From CAYGVT01 sp964353355 (GTDB taxonomy: Archaea > Thermoplasmatota > DTKX01 > GCA-020343715): a stretch of DNA of 64,000 nt. Of this stretch, positions 25,848-33,261 are shown one piece after another. Position numbers and translations under genes: made by a program. Positions within the stretch are counted from its first letter, which is position 1, and the number at the start of each line of letters is the position of its first letter. The stretch is taken from NCBI GenBank assembly GCA_964353355.1, contig CAYGVT010000070.1, forward strand, positions 1-64,000, written 5' to 3'. The notes beneath the pieces are model-generated. The model did no database searches and was not told where the DNA came from. It worked only from the letters and a program-made list of their open reading frames with translations.

Positions 25848-26432
25848 ATGACGCAAACAACGACGGAGGCGGCGCGCAGGGCGGGCGCGACCGACATCCC
25901 CCCCTGCAGGTACGAGCTCAAATCGGAAGGCAACGCTCTCACAATGCGGGTGCTGTGCAGGGAGTGCAGCCAGCGGGACCTCAAGGACCGCAACTGCTTC
26001 TCGTCGCTGCTCCGGGCCTTCGCCAGCGAGGTCAACGTGGAACGCATCACCCTCTCCAACCACGTCGAGACCCAATACTTCGGCAAGGCCCTCTCCATAC
26101 TGAAGGGCATCACGGCCCTCAGCTACGAGATGCGGCAGCTCTCCCTGCGCACGCCCGCAACACCGGCCGGCAAGTCCCCCAGGCGTTGCGAGCAGTGCGA
26201 GTTCCACCCGAGGCGCCTGTTCGTCGCGCTCAACGAGCAGTTCCTGCGCGACGTCGGCATGTTCTACTCGGTCTTCCACGACCTGACGGTCAAGCTCTTC
26301 GAGGCCCAGCGCGACGACTACACGTGCGGCGAGTGCCTGCTCGCCACGCGCGAGGACTTCGACTACATCTACTCCAGGTTCGAGCAGCTCCTCAAGGAGA
26401 TCGTGAAGGAAGGTTACGCGGTAGTGGTCTGA
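25848..26432 (+). CDS. cysteine-rich protein of the pilus/secretion locus
   Basis: 194 residues. Cysteines come in pairs: C-R-Y near residue 20, C-x2-C in VLCRECSQRDLKDRNC, C-x2-C in RCEQCEFHPRRLF, and C-x2-C in TCGECLLATRED. Zinc or iron-sulfur binding is likely. There are no membrane segments. From memory, some euryarchaeal pilus ATPases carry a similar cysteine-containing N-terminal domain (C-R-Y ... C-x2-C ... V-E-T-x-Y), so this may be that domain encoded separately. It precedes the ATPase by 19 bases and shares its operon. Confidence 0.6.
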   Translation: MTQTTTEAARRAGATDIPPCRYELKSEGNALTMRVLCRECSQRDLKDRNCFSSLLRAFASEVNVERITLSNHVETQYFGKALSILKGITALSYEMRQLSLRTPATPAGKSPRRCEQCEFHPRRLFVALNEQFLRDVGMFYSVFHDLTVKLFEAQRDDYTCGECLLATREDFDYIYSRFEQLLKEIVKEGYAVVV

Positions 26433-26451
26433 GCGGACGGCGGTCGGACCC

Positions 26452-28362
26452 ATGGCAACGGCGGAGGTTGGCGGCATGATAGGCGGCAATGACGGACCGA
26501 TATTGACGGTGCGGAGGCGGGCGGGCCCCGTGCCATCGGTGAGCAGGACGTTCGAGCGGGGGCCGGGCCCGAGGCCCATGCGCCCCCCGAACATGGAGCG
26601 CGTCGAGGCCATCGCGCGCCGGCTGGGCGATTCTCCCCAGGACGTGTGCGCGCGCATCGACGGGGCGCTTCGCGGCATCATGGCCGCGAACAGGCGCGTG
26701 CGGCCGAGCTTCTCCGAGACGTTCGTCGCGCCACAGCCACCCCAGGGCGCCGAGGAACGGTCCTCGCATCAGGTCGGCACTGCCAAGGTGCGCCTATTCA
26801 CGCTCCCCAACGAGACCGAGGGCTACTACCTGGTCGAGCCCACCGAGTACCGGCTCCCCACGGCCGAGCTCGCCGCCATCGAATCCGCGCGGCTGCGCCT
26901 CCTCGAGGACGCGCCCGAGGACCTGAGGGTCGACACGCCCGCCCAGGTGCGCGCATGGGTCGAGCGCCGCGGCGAGGTGCTCGTGGCCGAGGAGGCCGCG
27001 AGGACGGGCCTCCAGCTCGGGGATGACCGTGCCGAGGAGCGCGCGCACCTGCGGGAGCTCGCGTCCATCCTGGGCCGCTACACCGCGGGCATGGGCGTGC
27101 TCGAGCACCTGCTCGCGGACCCGATGGTCCAGGACGTGTTCGTAGACGCGCCCGCGGACGCGAACCCGGTGTACGTGATGCTCGGGAACGCGTCGGGCGC
27201 GGGCGTGCCCAGCAAGTGCCGCACCAACGTGCGCCTGTCCGAAGGCGAGGTCGAGGGCCTGGTCGCAAGGATCCGCCACGCCTCCGGACGCGCGTTCTCC
27301 GAGGCCCGCCCCTATCTCGAGCACGACCTCGAGGAGCTCAACTCGCGCGTGACCGTCATCGGGCGCCCGCTCTCCCCCTCCGGCACCGCCATCGCCTTCC
27401 GGAGGCACTCGAGCTCCCCCTGGACCCTCCCCAAGCTCGTGGCCGCCGGCAGCATGCCTCCCCTCGCGGCCGGCCTACTGTCCTTCCTCGTCGACGGCCA
27501 GTCCACGGTGCTCATCGCGGGCGGCCGCGGCTCGGGCAAGACCTCCCTCCTCGGGGCGGTGCTCCAGGCGTTCCCCAGGAGCCAGCGCGTGCTCACCATC
27601 GAGGACACGCTGGAGCTTCCCGTCTCCGAGATGCAGACGCTCGGCTACAAGGTCCAGGCCATGCGCGTGCAGAGCTCGCTCGGCACGCAGGGGGAGCTGA
27701 GCGCGTCCGATGCGCTCCGGCTCGCGCTCCGGCTCGGCGACAGCGCCATCGTCCTCGGCGAGGTCCGCGGCCAGGAGGCCAAGGTGCTCTACGAGGCCAT
27801 GCGCACCGGCAATGCCAGCTCCTCAGTCCTGGGCACGATCCACGGCAACTCCTCGCGCGCGGTCTACGACCGCGTCGTGCACGACCTGGGCATCTCGGGC
27901 GAGGCCTTCCGGGCGACGGACGTGGTCGTCGTCACCGGCCTGCGCAGGCCCGGCGGCGCGCAGAGGCAGCTGCGCCGCGTGGTGGAGGTGTCCGAGGTGG
28001 ACAAGGCCTCCGCCAAGCCGGGGCACTTCACGGAGCTGCTGCGCTACGACGACTCCAAGGACCTGCTCAGGGAGCAGGGCCTCGAGCGCTCGGTGCGCGT
28101 CAAGGCCATCGCGGACTCGTGGGGCCTCACGGTCGCGGAGGCGCTCGCGAACATCCGCGCCCGCGCGCGCACCATCGAGCTCATGGTCGAGCGCTCCCGC
28201 CGGCTGAACCGGCCCGAGCTGCTCGAGCCCGAGTGGGTCTCCGAGGCCAACAGCGCGTTCTGGTCGCTCGTGGACGAGGCGGCGAAGCGTGGGGATCGGG
28301 ACTTCGCCAAGCTCGCGGACGATTGGGAGCGGTGGTGGGAGGAGGTGACGCGCGATGGCTGA
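26452..28362 (+). CDS. type II/IV secretion ATPase (TadA/VirB11/FlaI-like)
   Basis: 636 residues. The N-terminal domain (about 90-330) includes HLLADPMVQDVFVDAPADANPVYV. The ATPase core has Walker A GGRGSGKTSLL (about 357-367), an Asp box VLTIEDTLELPV, Walker B SAIVLGEVRGQEA and the His box LGTIHGNSSRAVYDRVVHDLG. The first ~70 residues are low complexity (RAGPVPSVSRTFERGPGPRP) and may be flexible or mis-started. It would drive assembly of a type IV pilus-like filament from the cytoplasmic face. The next gene overlaps by eight bases and encodes the platform protein. Confidence 0.9.
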   Translation: MATAEVGGMIGGNDGPILTVRRRAGPVPSVSRTFERGPGPRPMRPPNMERVEAIARRLGDSPQDVCARIDGALRGIMAANRRVRPSFSETFVAPQPPQGAEERSSHQVGTAKVRLFTLPNETEGYYLVEPTEYRLPTAELAAIESARLRLLEDAPEDLRVDTPAQVRAWVERRGEVLVAEEAARTGLQLGDDRAEERAHLRELASILGRYTAGMGVLEHLLADPMVQDVFVDAPADANPVYVMLGNASGAGVPSKCRTNVRLSEGEVEGLVARIRHASGRAFSEARPYLEHDLEELNSRVTVIGRPLSPSGTAIAFRRHSSSPWTLPKLVAAGSMPPLAAGLLSFLVDGQSTVLIAGGRGSGKTSLLGAVLQAFPRSQRVLTIEDTLELPVSEMQTLGYKVQAMRVQSSLGTQGELSASDALRLALRLGDSAIVLGEVRGQEAKVLYEAMRTGNASSSVLGTIHGNSSRAVYDRVVHDLGISGEAFRATDVVVVTGLRRPGGAQRQLRRVVEVSEVDKASAKPGHFTELLRYDDSKDLLREQGLERSVRVKAIADSWGLTVAEALANIRARARTIELMVERSRRLNRPELLEPEWVSEANSAFWSLVDEAAKRGDRDFAKLADDWERWWEEVTRDG

Positions 28363-29974
28363 GGCGGCCGACCGGGCGCTGGTGCTCGGGCAGATGATGG
28401 ACGCCGTCGCCTACATGGCGATGTCGATGCGCGTGGCCCCGTCGCTGCACCGCGCCGTGCTCTTCGCGGCCGGCAACGTGGGCGAGCCCCTCGCCTCGCG
28501 GCTGCGGCAGGTCATCGTCGACGTGGAGCTGCGGAAGTTCGACTCGATCGAGGAGGCCTTCTTGCACCTCGCGAGGACCTACGACCCCGGCAACGAGGAG
28601 TTCCAGCAGGCACTGCACGCGCTGCGCGCGGCCGAGATGCAGGGCACGCCCGAGGGCGTCGACCGCGCGCTCGAGCACGCGACCGGCACCCTCCACGAGG
28701 GCATCCGGCAGCGCATGAAGGAGTTCGCGGACGGGCTCCAGAGGCCCGTGTTCGTGCTCTTCTCGCTCGGCGTCGTGCTCCCTCTCATGGTGGGCTCGAT
28801 GCTGCCCCTCATCTCCTTCGGTGGCGCGAGCAGCGCCACCTGGCTTGCGGTCCTGTTCATGGACGTGCTCTTCCCCGCGCTCTTCGTCATCGCGGCCCGG
28901 CGCGTCCTCGCGCGACGGCCGCTCGTGCGCCGACCCCTCCGGATACCCGTCGACGGCGGCCGACGCGCGCTGCGCCTCGCCGCCGCCCTCGGGGTGGGCG
29001 CGGCCCTGGTCGCCCTCGGGGTCCTCTGCGGCCACGTGGCCTCGGACGTCTCCGAGGCGCAGGCGGCCCTCGACTCCGCGCTCGCGGACGGCTCGCTCGC
29101 ACGCATGGGCACGGTCGACAGGGCCGCGCTCGAGGCGCGCGCGGACGCGTCCGACGGCTCCGCGCTCCTCGGCCTCGCGGTCGCGGTCGGCCACCTGCCA
29201 GTGCTGTGGGGCGCGGCCGCCGTCGTGGCCATCTACTACCTGCCTGCCCTGCGCGCGCCCAGGAGGCGCCGCGACGAGATCGTTGCCATCGAGGACCGGT
29301 TGCCGGACGCGCTCTTCCACCTCGGCAGCCGCATCGCCGACGGCGCGCCGCTCGAGCGCGCGCTGCGCCGCGCGGCCGACGGCATGGACGGCGAACCGGT
29401 CGCCGGCGTGCTGCGCCGCGTGCTCGTACAACTCATGCTCAAGAGGACCTCCTCCACGGAGGCCCTCTTCGGGAGGGAGGGGGCCCTGGCCGGGTTCCCT
29501 TCTGACTGCGTGTCCGCCTCACTCAGGACCGTCGTCGAGATGGTCCGGAAGGACGTGTCCGGTGCGGGGCGGGCGATCGTGGGAACCGCCAACCACCTAC
29601 GGGACCTCAGGAGGGTCGACCGCGACATGGCCTCACGGCTCCGCTCCGTGACGGACATGATGCAGTCGACCGCGACCCTCTTCGCTCCGGTCATCCTGGG
29701 CGTCACGTCCGCCCTCTACCTGGTCATCGCCCGGCTGGCCCCCACCCTCCCGTCTTCCGGCGCGGTCGCGGCCGCGCCCGTGCCCGCGGCCACGTTCGCG
29801 CTCGTGCTGGGCGTGTTCGTGCTGGCGCTCGCGGCCGCGACGATGCACTTCTGCGCGCGCCTCACGCACGGCGACGACGCCATCGAGGCGCGCTACCGCG
29901 TGGCCAGGGCGATGCCCGTGGCCGTGGCGGTCTACACGGTCGCGAGCGTGGTGGGCCAGGCGGTGGTCGCGTGA
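28355..29974 (+). CDS. type II/IV secretion platform membrane protein (TadC/FlaJ-like)
   Basis: 539 residues in two repeats of the T2SSF fold. Cytoplasmic helices (residues ~10-125, with a LASRLRQVIVDVELRKFDSIEEAFLHLA segment) lead to TM helices (VFVLFSLGVVLPLMVGSML, WLAVLFMDVLFPALFVIAA). A second cytoplasmic repeat (IEDRLPDALFHLGSRIADGAPLERALRRAADG) ends in further helices. The ATG is inside the ATPase reading frame, with GGAGGAGGTGA ahead, so translation is coupled. It anchors the ATPase and pilins in the membrane. Confidence 0.88.
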   Translation: MAEAADRALVLGQMMDAVAYMAMSMRVAPSLHRAVLFAAGNVGEPLASRLRQVIVDVELRKFDSIEEAFLHLARTYDPGNEEFQQALHALRAAEMQGTPEGVDRALEHATGTLHEGIRQRMKEFADGLQRPVFVLFSLGVVLPLMVGSMLPLISFGGASSATWLAVLFMDVLFPALFVIAARRVLARRPLVRRPLRIPVDGGRRALRLAAALGVGAALVALGVLCGHVASDVSEAQAALDSALADGSLARMGTVDRAALEARADASDGSALLGLAVAVGHLPVLWGAAAVVAIYYLPALRAPRRRRDEIVAIEDRLPDALFHLGSRIADGAPLERALRRAADGMDGEPVAGVLRRVLVQLMLKRTSSTEALFGREGALAGFPSDCVSASLRTVVEMVRKDVSGAGRAIVGTANHLRDLRRVDRDMASRLRSVTDMMQSTATLFAPVILGVTSALYLVIARLAPTLPSSGAVAAAPVPAATFALVLGVFVLALAAATMHFCARLTHGDDAIEARYRVARAMPVAVAVYTVASVVGQAVVA

Positions 29975-30018
29975 CCGCGTGGTACGAGTTCAGGCCCACC
30001 TGGGAGGAGAGGCGGCAG

Positions 30019-30026
30019 ATTTTTAT
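30019..30026 (+). promoter_or_regulatory. TATA box of the dodecin gene
   Basis: ATTTTTAT lies 37-44 bases before the dodecin ATG. AGGGGAG at about 30052-30057 is a ribosome site. Dodecin therefore seems to be transcribed independently of the pilus genes on either side. Confidence 0.5.
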
Positions 30027-30062
30027 GCGCCGAACGCCAAAGGGCCCTCAAAGGGGAGCCGA

Positions 30063-30275
30063 ATGGACAAGGTCTATAAGTACATCCGCCTCGTGGGCAC
30101 GTCAGACAAGAGCTACACCGACGCCATCAAGGTCGCCTTGAAGAGGACCTCGAAGACGATCAAGCACCTCTCGTGGTTCGAGGTCGTCGAGCACCGGGGC
30201 GGCATCAAGGATGGCAAGATCGAGCACCAGGTGATCCTCAGGGTGGCCTTCGAGGTCGAGGACGTCAAGGGCTGA
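30063..30275 (+). CDS. dodecin (flavin-binding protein)
   Basis: 70 residues, the family's normal length. MDKVYKYIRLVGTSDKSYTDAIKVALKRTSKTIKHLSWFEVVEHRGGI fits dodecin: the first strand ends V-G-T-S, the helix follows, and W38 in LSWFEV is the tryptophan that stacks on the flavin. GKIEHQVILRVAFEVE is the last beta-strand pair. Dodecins form hollow 12-mers that store or scavenge riboflavin or FMN. An in-frame start further upstream at 29979 is rejected as it has no domain support. It interrupts the pilus-like cluster but has its own promoter. Confidence 0.93.
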   Translation: MDKVYKYIRLVGTSDKSYTDAIKVALKRTSKTIKHLSWFEVVEHRGGIKDGKIEHQVILRVAFEVEDVKG

Positions 30276-30415
30276 GGCCCTGTCCGCACCCCGTACCCCC
30301 CCTCATCCTCATAGAGCACCCATCGTCGCATCTATCCCGCCCCCGGAGGGCGGCCAGCGAGCCCGCCCACAACGTGATTAATTCGCCCCATCCGCGATGG
30401 TTCTCAAACCCACCT

Positions 30416-30423
30416 CATATACC
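30416..30423 (+). promoter_or_regulatory. TATA box of the pilin-like gene cluster
   Basis: CATATACC lies 32-39 bases before the first pilin-like ATG (30455). GGTGAG at about 30445-30450 can act as the ribosome site. Confidence 0.45.
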
Positions 30424-30454
30424 CCGCGCGCCGTCTGAAACGACGGTGAGAAAC

Positions 30455-30913
30455 ATGCGCGGACACGTGTGCACCATGCGGAACAGGGCAGGCATCAGGA
30501 ACGACGAGCGCGCCTCCGTGGAGGGCATGCCGCTTTACATGCTCATCATGGTCGTGGTGGTGGTCATCTCCATCGGGATCCTGACGGGCATCATGGGCGG
30601 CTTCAAGGGCCAGACGCTGGCAGCGGTCGAGGCCGACCCGGGCACGGTCAAGGTGCCCGGCGGGGCGGGCGACGTGGCGTTCAGCGTCACCGTCAAGGAT
30701 TCCGAGGGCAGGGCCATCGAGGGCGCGACCGTGCTCGTCCAGGGTGCGGGCGTCTCGACCGCGGCCAAGACCGACGCCTCGGGCCAGGCGTCCTTCACGG
30801 TCCAGGTGGACCTGGGCACGGCCGCCGTGGGCGAGCTCGACATCCGGGTCACCCATCACGCCACGTTCGGCGAGCAGACCCGCGGGACGACCGTCCTGCT
30901 GGTCGCCCAGTAG
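30455..30913 (+). CDS. pilin-like protein with an Ig-like C-terminal domain
   Basis: 152 residues. A charged N-terminus (RNRAGIRNDERASVEG) precedes a single hydrophobic helix (MPLYMLIMVVVVVISIGILTGIMGG). This is the layout of archaeal type IV pilins, in which a prepilin peptidase cuts before the helix; the exact cleavage site cannot be named. The exposed part (VAFSVTVKDSEGRAIEGATVLVQGAGVSTAAKTDASGQASFTVQV) is an Ig/macroglobulin-like beta-sandwich. Position after the ATPase and platform genes supports a filament role. The start could also be M8 (30476). Confidence 0.65.
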   Translation: MRGHVCTMRNRAGIRNDERASVEGMPLYMLIMVVVVVISIGILTGIMGGFKGQTLAAVEADPGTVKVPGGAGDVAFSVTVKDSEGRAIEGATVLVQGAGVSTAAKTDASGQASFTVQVDLGTAAVGELDIRVTHHATFGEQTRGTTVLLVAQ

Positions 30914-30926
30914 GGGGGGTCGCGCG

Positions 30927-31430
30927 TTGCGGCACCCCCTGCTGAGGCAGGAGGGCGCGGCCGTCGTGGACGTGCCCTACCAGCTCGTGCTGAGCGTCGT
31001 GCTCATGGCCCTCGCGGCCGCGACGCTCATGCCCGCGCTGCGCTCCTACCAGGCGTCGGAGCTGGAGGGGCGCATCCGCGTGACGGTCGCCGAGGTCGCG
31101 TCCGCGGCAAAGGCGGTCCTCCACCATCCAGGCAGCTCGCGGACTGTCTCGGTCGACCTCAGCGGGGGCTGGGGCGTGAGGCTCGAGCGGCTGACCATCG
31201 GCGCGCCCCTCGACGCTGCGCCCGACATGATGGCCGTCATCGCCTGGCGTCACACGGCGGGCGGCTCGGGCCGCTCGCTGGTCACCTCCACGGGCGGTCC
31301 CGTGCCGATGTGCGGCACAGACCATGGCCAGTTCGTCCTGGTCGAGGGGCGGGCGCTCCTGGTCCTCGAGGCCAGGCAGGCGCCGGACGGCTTGTCTTTT
31401 GACACCTACGTCGAGGTCACGCTGGTGTAG
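30927..31430 (+). CDS. pilin-like protein 2 (TTG start)
   Basis: 167 residues from TTG (MRHPLLRQEGAAVVDVPYQLVL). A run of G just upstream serves as ribosome site, and the previous stop is only 13 bases away. An R-Q-E-G-A-A-V-V-D N-terminus leads into a hydrophobic helix (LVLSVVLMALAAATLMPAL) ending in a polar coil (RSYQASELEGRIRVTVAEV). This is pseudopilin-like. The C-terminal part is a small beta domain (RTVSVDLSGGWGVRLERLTIG, FDTYVEVTLV) with a single cysteine. Role in the filament is inferred from helix position and operon. Confidence 0.6.
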   Translation: MRHPLLRQEGAAVVDVPYQLVLSVVLMALAAATLMPALRSYQASELEGRIRVTVAEVASAAKAVLHHPGSSRTVSVDLSGGWGVRLERLTIGAPLDAAPDMMAVIAWRHTAGGSGRSLVTSTGGPVPMCGTDHGQFVLVEGRALLVLEARQAPDGLSFDTYVEVTLV

Positions 31431-31439
31431 GGTGATGCG

Positions 31440-31904
31440 ATGCTGGCCTGGACGATATCCAAGGTCGCGACCTCGTTCGTGGTGCTCACGATAGCGCTTA
31501 CGGTGCTGGGCCTCTTCGGCATGGAGGCCGCGTCGATGCGCACGATGGAGCTCGAACGCCTCGCGGATTCGGTCGCGGACCTGGTCGGGGACGTGGACAC
31601 GCTGCCGTGCGAGGCGTCGTGCGAGGTCAACTGGACCTGCGCTTCGGATGCGTTCGGCCTACCCCGGACATTCCACGGGGACGTCTACAGGATCGAGTTC
31701 ACGGCCGACCGCCCATACGTGGTGTGGAGGGGGGAGCGTGTGGCTGGGCACCCGTTCACATCCCGTGTGAGGCTTGTGGACGGGGATGGGCAGCCATTGC
31801 CGCTGCTCGCGGTCGGCTCGACAACGGGGTTCATCGTATCCTCCCACGCCGAGTGGCAGTCGTGGGGGCTCGACTTGCCTGTGCAGGTCCGATCGCTCCC
31901 GTAG
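31440..31904 (+). CDS. pilin-like protein 3
   Basis: 154 residues. The hydrophobic helix is at the very N-terminus (TISKVATSFVVLTIALTVLGLFGMEAA) followed by RTMELERLADSVADLVGDV, the amphipathic continuation typical of pilin-like subunits. The exposed part has three cysteines close together (LPCEASCEVNWTCA) and a beta-rich end (VYRIEFTADRPYVVWRGERV). The ATG at 31440 lies nine bases after the previous stop. It is the last gene of the apparent pilin operon. Confidence 0.55.
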   Translation: MLAWTISKVATSFVVLTIALTVLGLFGMEAASMRTMELERLADSVADLVGDVDTLPCEASCEVNWTCASDAFGLPRTFHGDVYRIEFTADRPYVVWRGERVAGHPFTSRVRLVDGDGQPLPLLAVGSTTGFIVSSHAEWQSWGLDLPVQVRSLP

Positions 31905-31939
31905 GCGCAGTACCAGATGCGATACGTGGGCCGAACCGT

Positions 31940-31947
31940 ATTTAAAT
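31940..31947 (+). promoter_or_regulatory. TATA box for a leaderless transcript
   Basis: ATTTAAAT lies 21-28 bases before the ATG at 31968, with CGAAC upstream as a BRE-like element. No ribosome site precedes that ATG, so initiation is probably leaderless. This is why 31968, not an in-frame ATG at 31917, is taken as start. Confidence 0.6.
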
Positions 31948-31967
31948 CGACCGTCCATTGCACAATC

Positions 31968-33032
31968 ATGGCACCAGGGCAGACAGGCGGCCCCCAGTGG
32001 CCTCCGCAGCAGCCCATGTCCCAATGGCCACCCCCACAGCACCCCCCTCAGATGATGCAAGCCCCGCCTCAATCGACCCCGCCAAACCAATTCTATCCAC
32101 CCCAGGCGATGCCACCGCCTCCACCCCTCATTCCTTTGAAACTCGAGCCATGGGGGACCGAGGATCCGTCGCTCTGGTGCGCTCGTCGCGCGCGATTCCA
32201 CTCGCTCTGGGGCATGGTCGCCGTCTCGACGCTCCTCCTGGCCTTCGGCCTGGGGTGCTACATCGTCATCACCACGTTCCTCTACGAGGGTGAGGAGGCC
32301 GGCAGCAAGGCGGTCGGGGGCTTCCTGCTCCTCATCCTGTCGCCCATCGTCTTGTCCATCGTCGGCGGCGTGGCCGCGGGCTCGCTTTTCCGGACGGGCA
32401 GGCGCATGCGGGGGCGCGCGGGCGCGCCCGAGGGTCTGGGCTGGGCCAACCTGACGCTCGGGCTGGCCACCCTACTGTGGGCGCTGCTGATCTTCGTGTT
32501 CATAGGGCTCGCCACCATCAAGAGCGGCGATAACGACGACTTCCCGCTGGGCCTGTTCGCCTACGTGCCCGTCTACATGGGGCTATGCACCGCGCTCACG
32601 CTCACCGGCTCCGCGCTGCTCGCATGGTCCCCGCTCACCCGGCTCGAGTCCGGGCTGGTCATCCTCCTGGGCTGGGGGACGTTGCTCGTGTTCATGCTCT
32701 CGGCCATCATCATCAACCCCGACGAAATCACGCCGGACGAGTACGAGAAGCTCGTCTTCTGGCTCAGGTTCGGGCCAATCATCGCAAGCCTTCTGCCGTT
32801 CTTCTCGGTCCTCGGCATCCTCTACGTGCACGGGCGCCGCCTGAGGGTGCTCGAGGGCGAGGTCGTGATGGCCCCGTCGGCCGGTGGGGCCGCGGGCCAT
32901 GTGGCCGACCTGGGCGCGTGCCCCAGGTGTGGCGCGCGCAGGACCGTTCACCCCCGCACCCGGGAGCAGTTCTGCCCCGCGTGCGGCCATGGGCTTCCAC
33001 CTGAACCACAGGTCCCTTGGCCACCGCCGTGA
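31968..33032 (+). CDS. polytopic membrane protein with Pro/Gln-rich N-terminus and C-terminal zinc ribbon
   Basis: 354 residues. The first 60 are Pro/Gln-rich (PPQQPMSQWPPPQHPPQM). Six or seven hydrophobic segments follow (WGMVAVSTLLLAFGLGCYIVI, GGFLLLILSPIVLSIVGGVAAG, TLGLATLLWALLIFVFIGLA, GLVILLGWGTLLVFMLSAIII and others). The end is a C-x2-C...C-x2-C zinc ribbon (CPRCGARRTVHPR...CPACG). A membrane domain plus cytoplasmic zinc ribbon recurs in this window (see 13156-15687). Function unknown. Confidence 0.6.
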   Translation: MAPGQTGGPQWPPQQPMSQWPPPQHPPQMMQAPPQSTPPNQFYPPQAMPPPPPLIPLKLEPWGTEDPSLWCARRARFHSLWGMVAVSTLLLAFGLGCYIVITTFLYEGEEAGSKAVGGFLLLILSPIVLSIVGGVAAGSLFRTGRRMRGRAGAPEGLGWANLTLGLATLLWALLIFVFIGLATIKSGDNDDFPLGLFAYVPVYMGLCTALTLTGSALLAWSPLTRLESGLVILLGWGTLLVFMLSAIIINPDEITPDEYEKLVFWLRFGPIIASLLPFFSVLGILYVHGRRLRVLEGEVVMAPSAGGAAGHVADLGACPRCGARRTVHPRTREQFCPACGHGLPPEPQVPWPPP

Positions 33033-33261
33033 CCGTTCCCAGCTCCACGTGAAATGGAGGGCCAGGCATCCCGTTTCTCACGCGATGCGAAAAACCAACC
33101 TTTATTTCCTTTAGAGACATTCCACTCGAAATGGAGGGGTAACGAGATGGTAACGGATCGATAACTCGAGATAATCGGAATCATTCCCTTCGGGAGAGAA
33201 GAAAGGGAGAAAAGGGGGAGGGAGAGAAAAGGGGGATGGGGGAAAAAGGGGGATGGGGGGC
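33033..33261. other. convergent intergenic region
   Basis: 229 bases between two convergent genes. Short T-rich stretches (TTTATTTCCTTTAG near 33100-33116) and purine-rich GAAAGGGAGAAAAGG tracts lie here. They could act as U-rich terminators for the plus-strand gene and, through their complement, pyrimidine-rich tails for the minus-strand gene. No gene is seen. Confidence 0.4.
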
